DNA of 64,000 nucleotides from Pseudomonas gingeri. Lineage in GTDB: Bacteria; Pseudomonadota; Gammaproteobacteria; Pseudomonadales; Pseudomonadaceae. Position numbers and translations under genes: made by a program. Positions within the stretch are counted from its first letter, which is position 1. Each line of letters begins with the position of its first letter. The stretch spans positions 62,001 to 126,000 of the forward strand of contig NZ_JACAPR010000015.1 of assembly GCF_013385635.1 (NCBI RefSeq). Reading direction: 5' to 3'. The notes under the pieces are model-generated. The model made no database searches. It was not told the origin of the DNA and saw only the letters and a program-made list of their open reading frames with translations. Below are positions 62,378-64,000 of the stretch, one piece after another.

Positions 62378-63696
62378 TGGGCCGCCTGGTCTGCGCCAGG
62401 GAGCTTGATTTCAACGTAGGCCTCGTCACGGATCTGACGCAGCCAGGTTTGCAGCTCTTCATCGTACTTGCGGTTACGCAGCACGGTCATGGCTTGCTGT
62501 TCGCGTGCCTGCGTGGTGCTGTCGGTGGCGCGACGGCCAAGGACTTCCAGCACGTGCCAGCCATATTGGGTCTTGAACGGCTTGGACAGCACGCCTTGCG
62601 GCGTTTTTGCCATGACTTCCTGGAACTCCGGAACCAGTACCTTCGGGTCGATCCAGTTCAGGTCGCCGCCGTTGAGGGCGGAGCCCGGATCTTCCGAGAA
62701 ACTCTTGGCCAGGGTGGCGAAGTCTTCGCCATTCTGGATGCGTTCGTAGAGTTTCTGGGCCAGGGCCTGGGTCTCGGCTTCGCTGCGAATGGCGTTCGGC
62801 TTGATCAGGATGTGACGAACATGCACTTCGTCGCGCATCTGGGTTTCGCCGCCACGCTTCTCCAGCACCTTGAGGATGATGAAGCCGCCTGGAGTGCGCG
62901 CAGGTTCGGTGATATCACCGATGGGCATGCTGCTCAGCAAATGGTCGAACGGTGGCGGCAATTGCGCCGGCTTGCGCCAGCCCATGTCACCGCCTTCGAG
63001 GGCGTTGTCGCTGCCGGACTTGGCAATGGCCAACTGGGCGAAATCGGCACCCTGCTTGAGCTGCCGGTAAACGTCCTGGGCCTGTGCTGCCGCGGCCTGG
63101 ATAGCCTGAGAGCTGGCGCTGTCCGGTGTGGCGATCAGGATATTGGCCAGGTGCAACTCTTCGGAGAGTTGCATTTTGCCCAGGTCGGAAGCGAGGAAGT
63201 TTTTCACTTCCTGCTCGGAAACCTGGATCCGTTCGGCAACCCGGCGCTGGCGTACGCGGCTGATGACCATTTCGCGGCGGACCTGGTCCCGTGCGTCCTC
63301 ATAGGAGAGGCCGTCGTGGGCCAGTGCGGCCTTGAACTGATCCACCGACATGTTATTGCGTTGGGCAATGGTGCCGATGGCCTGGTTCAGTTCTTCGTCG
63401 GAGATACGGATGCCAGAGCGTTCGCCGATCTGCAGTTGCAGGTTTTCGACGATCAGGCGTTCGAGGACCTGCTGGTCCAGGACGCTGGTCGGTGGCACGC
63501 CGCCGCCACGCTTGGCGATGCTCTGCTGGACTTCGTGGACACGCTGGTCCAGTTGGCTCTGCATGATCACGTCGTTGTCGACGATCGCCACGACGCTGTC
63601 GAGGGGCTGCACGGCGGCGTGAACCGCCGCACTCAGGACCAGCGCGCCCAGCATCAGCGGGCGCAGACAATCAGAAAGCTTGATCTTCACGTTCAC
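62374..63696 (-). CDS. surA: Periplasmic chaperone and peptidyl-prolyl isomerase SurA
   Basis: Helps outer-membrane proteins fold in the periplasm. It has 440 residues: signal peptide to about residue 28 (LMLGALVLSAAVHAA), N-terminal chaperone domain, then two parvulin domains (about 180-285 and 290-390). The start GTG 63696 has AAGG 5 nt upstream; GTG at 63690 gives a more conventional N-terminus but poorer spacing. It overlaps the lptD stop. Confidence 0.95.
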   Translation of the reverse strand: MNVKIKLSDCLRPLMLGALVLSAAVHAAVQPLDSVVAIVDNDVIMQSQLDQRVHEVQQSIAKRGGGVPPTSVLDQQVLERLIVENLQLQIGERSGIRISDEELNQAIGTIAQRNNMSVDQFKAALAHDGLSYEDARDQVRREMVISRVRQRRVAERIQVSEQEVKNFLASDLGKMQLSEELHLANILIATPDSASSQAIQAAAAQAQDVYRQLKQGADFAQLAIAKSGSDNALEGGDMGWRKPAQLPPPFDHLLSSMPIGDITEPARTPGGFIILKVLEKRGGETQMRDEVHVRHILIKPNAIRSEAETQALAQKLYERIQNGEDFATLAKSFSEDPGSALNGGDLNWIDPKVLVPEFQEVMAKTPQGVLSKPFKTQYGWHVLEVLGRRATDSTTQAREQQAMTVLRNRKYDEELQTWLRQIRDEAYVEIKLPGADQAAQ

Positions 63697-64000
63697 GATA
63701 ACCTTGGATGCCTTTGTCGAGGAAGCTCTCTAGTTTGGCGCCAGTAACGCCGCCGAGGCCCTTCAGAACAATTTGGAGGAAGATGCCATGGTCGCCTTTC
63801 TCGTTTTGCGGGGCGTCTTGGCTGAACTCGTCATACTTGACCCAGTAACGGTTGATCAGGCGCAGTTTCCAGCAGCAGTTGTCGTACTCGAAACCACCGA
63901 AGGCTTCCAGCGTGCGGTTGCGGTTGTAGTCGTACTGCCAGCGGCTGATGACGTTCCACTGCGGCACGATCGGCCAGATCACCGAGAAGTCGTGCTGCTG
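63671..64000 (-). CDS. lptD: LPS assembly outer-membrane protein LptD (C-terminal part)
   Basis: The last 109 residues of LptD (OstA), which inserts LPS into the outer leaflet. The visible part is barrel sequence (NVISRWQYDYNRNRTLEAFGG, then CCWKLRLINRYW with the Cys pair that takes part in the LptD disulfides). The gene continues past the window edge; its 3' end overlaps surA by 26 nt. Confidence 0.93.
   Translation of the reverse strand, partial: QQHDFSVIWPIVPQWNVISRWQYDYNRNRTLEAFGGFEYDNCCWKLRLINRYWVKYDEFSQDAPQNEKGDHGIFLQIVLKGLGGVTGAKLESFLDKGIQGYREREDQAF

Overview
This is a chromosomal window from a Pseudomonas of the fluorescens group, at high GC. The evidence is the gene order: glcB, a GcvR-like gene, rarD, srkA, modE, bioBFHCD, tandem acyl-CoA dehydrogenases and rsmY, then tRNA-Ile, rmcA, rpoD, dnaG and rpsU, then tsaD, folB/K and cca through to lptD. 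That order follows the core chromosome of P. aeruginosa and P. putida as I know it. Dense REP/REPIN palindromes and a canonical GacA box in front of an Rsm sRNA support the same placement.

Layout. 1-8.9 kb: malate synthase G, an ACT-domain regulator, RarD transporter, SrkA kinase, a secreted PhoX-type phosphatase and ModE. 8.9-14.7 kb: comF divergent from the biotin operon bioBFHCD, with a BirA-type operator lying over the bioB -35 box and inside the 5' end of comF. 15-22.4 kb: three tandem acyl-CoA dehydrogenase paralogues with a membrane GGDEF protein inserted. 22.4-25 kb: GacA box and rsmY sRNA, a LysR regulator and a class III aminotransferase. 25.1-25.9 kb: a toxin-antitoxin locus whose toxin appears frameshifted. 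25.9-35.2 kb: PQQ synthesis (pqqFABCDE) behind the lysine catabolic genes davBA and an Lrp-type regulator. 35.2-41 kb: an accessory patch next to a tRNA-Ile(CAU) gene, containing a Fic protein with clustered inverted repeats, a folded leader-like element before a DUF6124-like gene, an orphan antitoxin, an AT-rich HEPN-like gene pair and a PIN-type toxin-antitoxin locus. 41-49.5 kb: the c-di-GMP enzyme RmcA and the macromolecular synthesis genes rpoD, dnaG and rpsU. 49.6-64 kb: tsaD, plsY, folB, folK, cca, the stress operon prkA-yeaH-spoVR, glpE, apaH, apaG, rsmA, pdxA, surA and the 3' end of lptD.

The core blocks act as pathways: biotin synthesis, fatty acid beta-oxidation, PQQ cofactor synthesis, lysine to 5-aminovalerate, and outer-membrane biogenesis. 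The most unusual part is 35-41 kb. There, 36.6-36.85 kb can be drawn as two mutually exclusive nested folds, one of which covers the likely ribosome binding site of the downstream gene. At 37.8-39.4 kb an AT-rich, poorly recognisable protein carries a HEPN-like R-x4-H motif. All functional calls come from reading the sequence and family knowledge; no database search was run.
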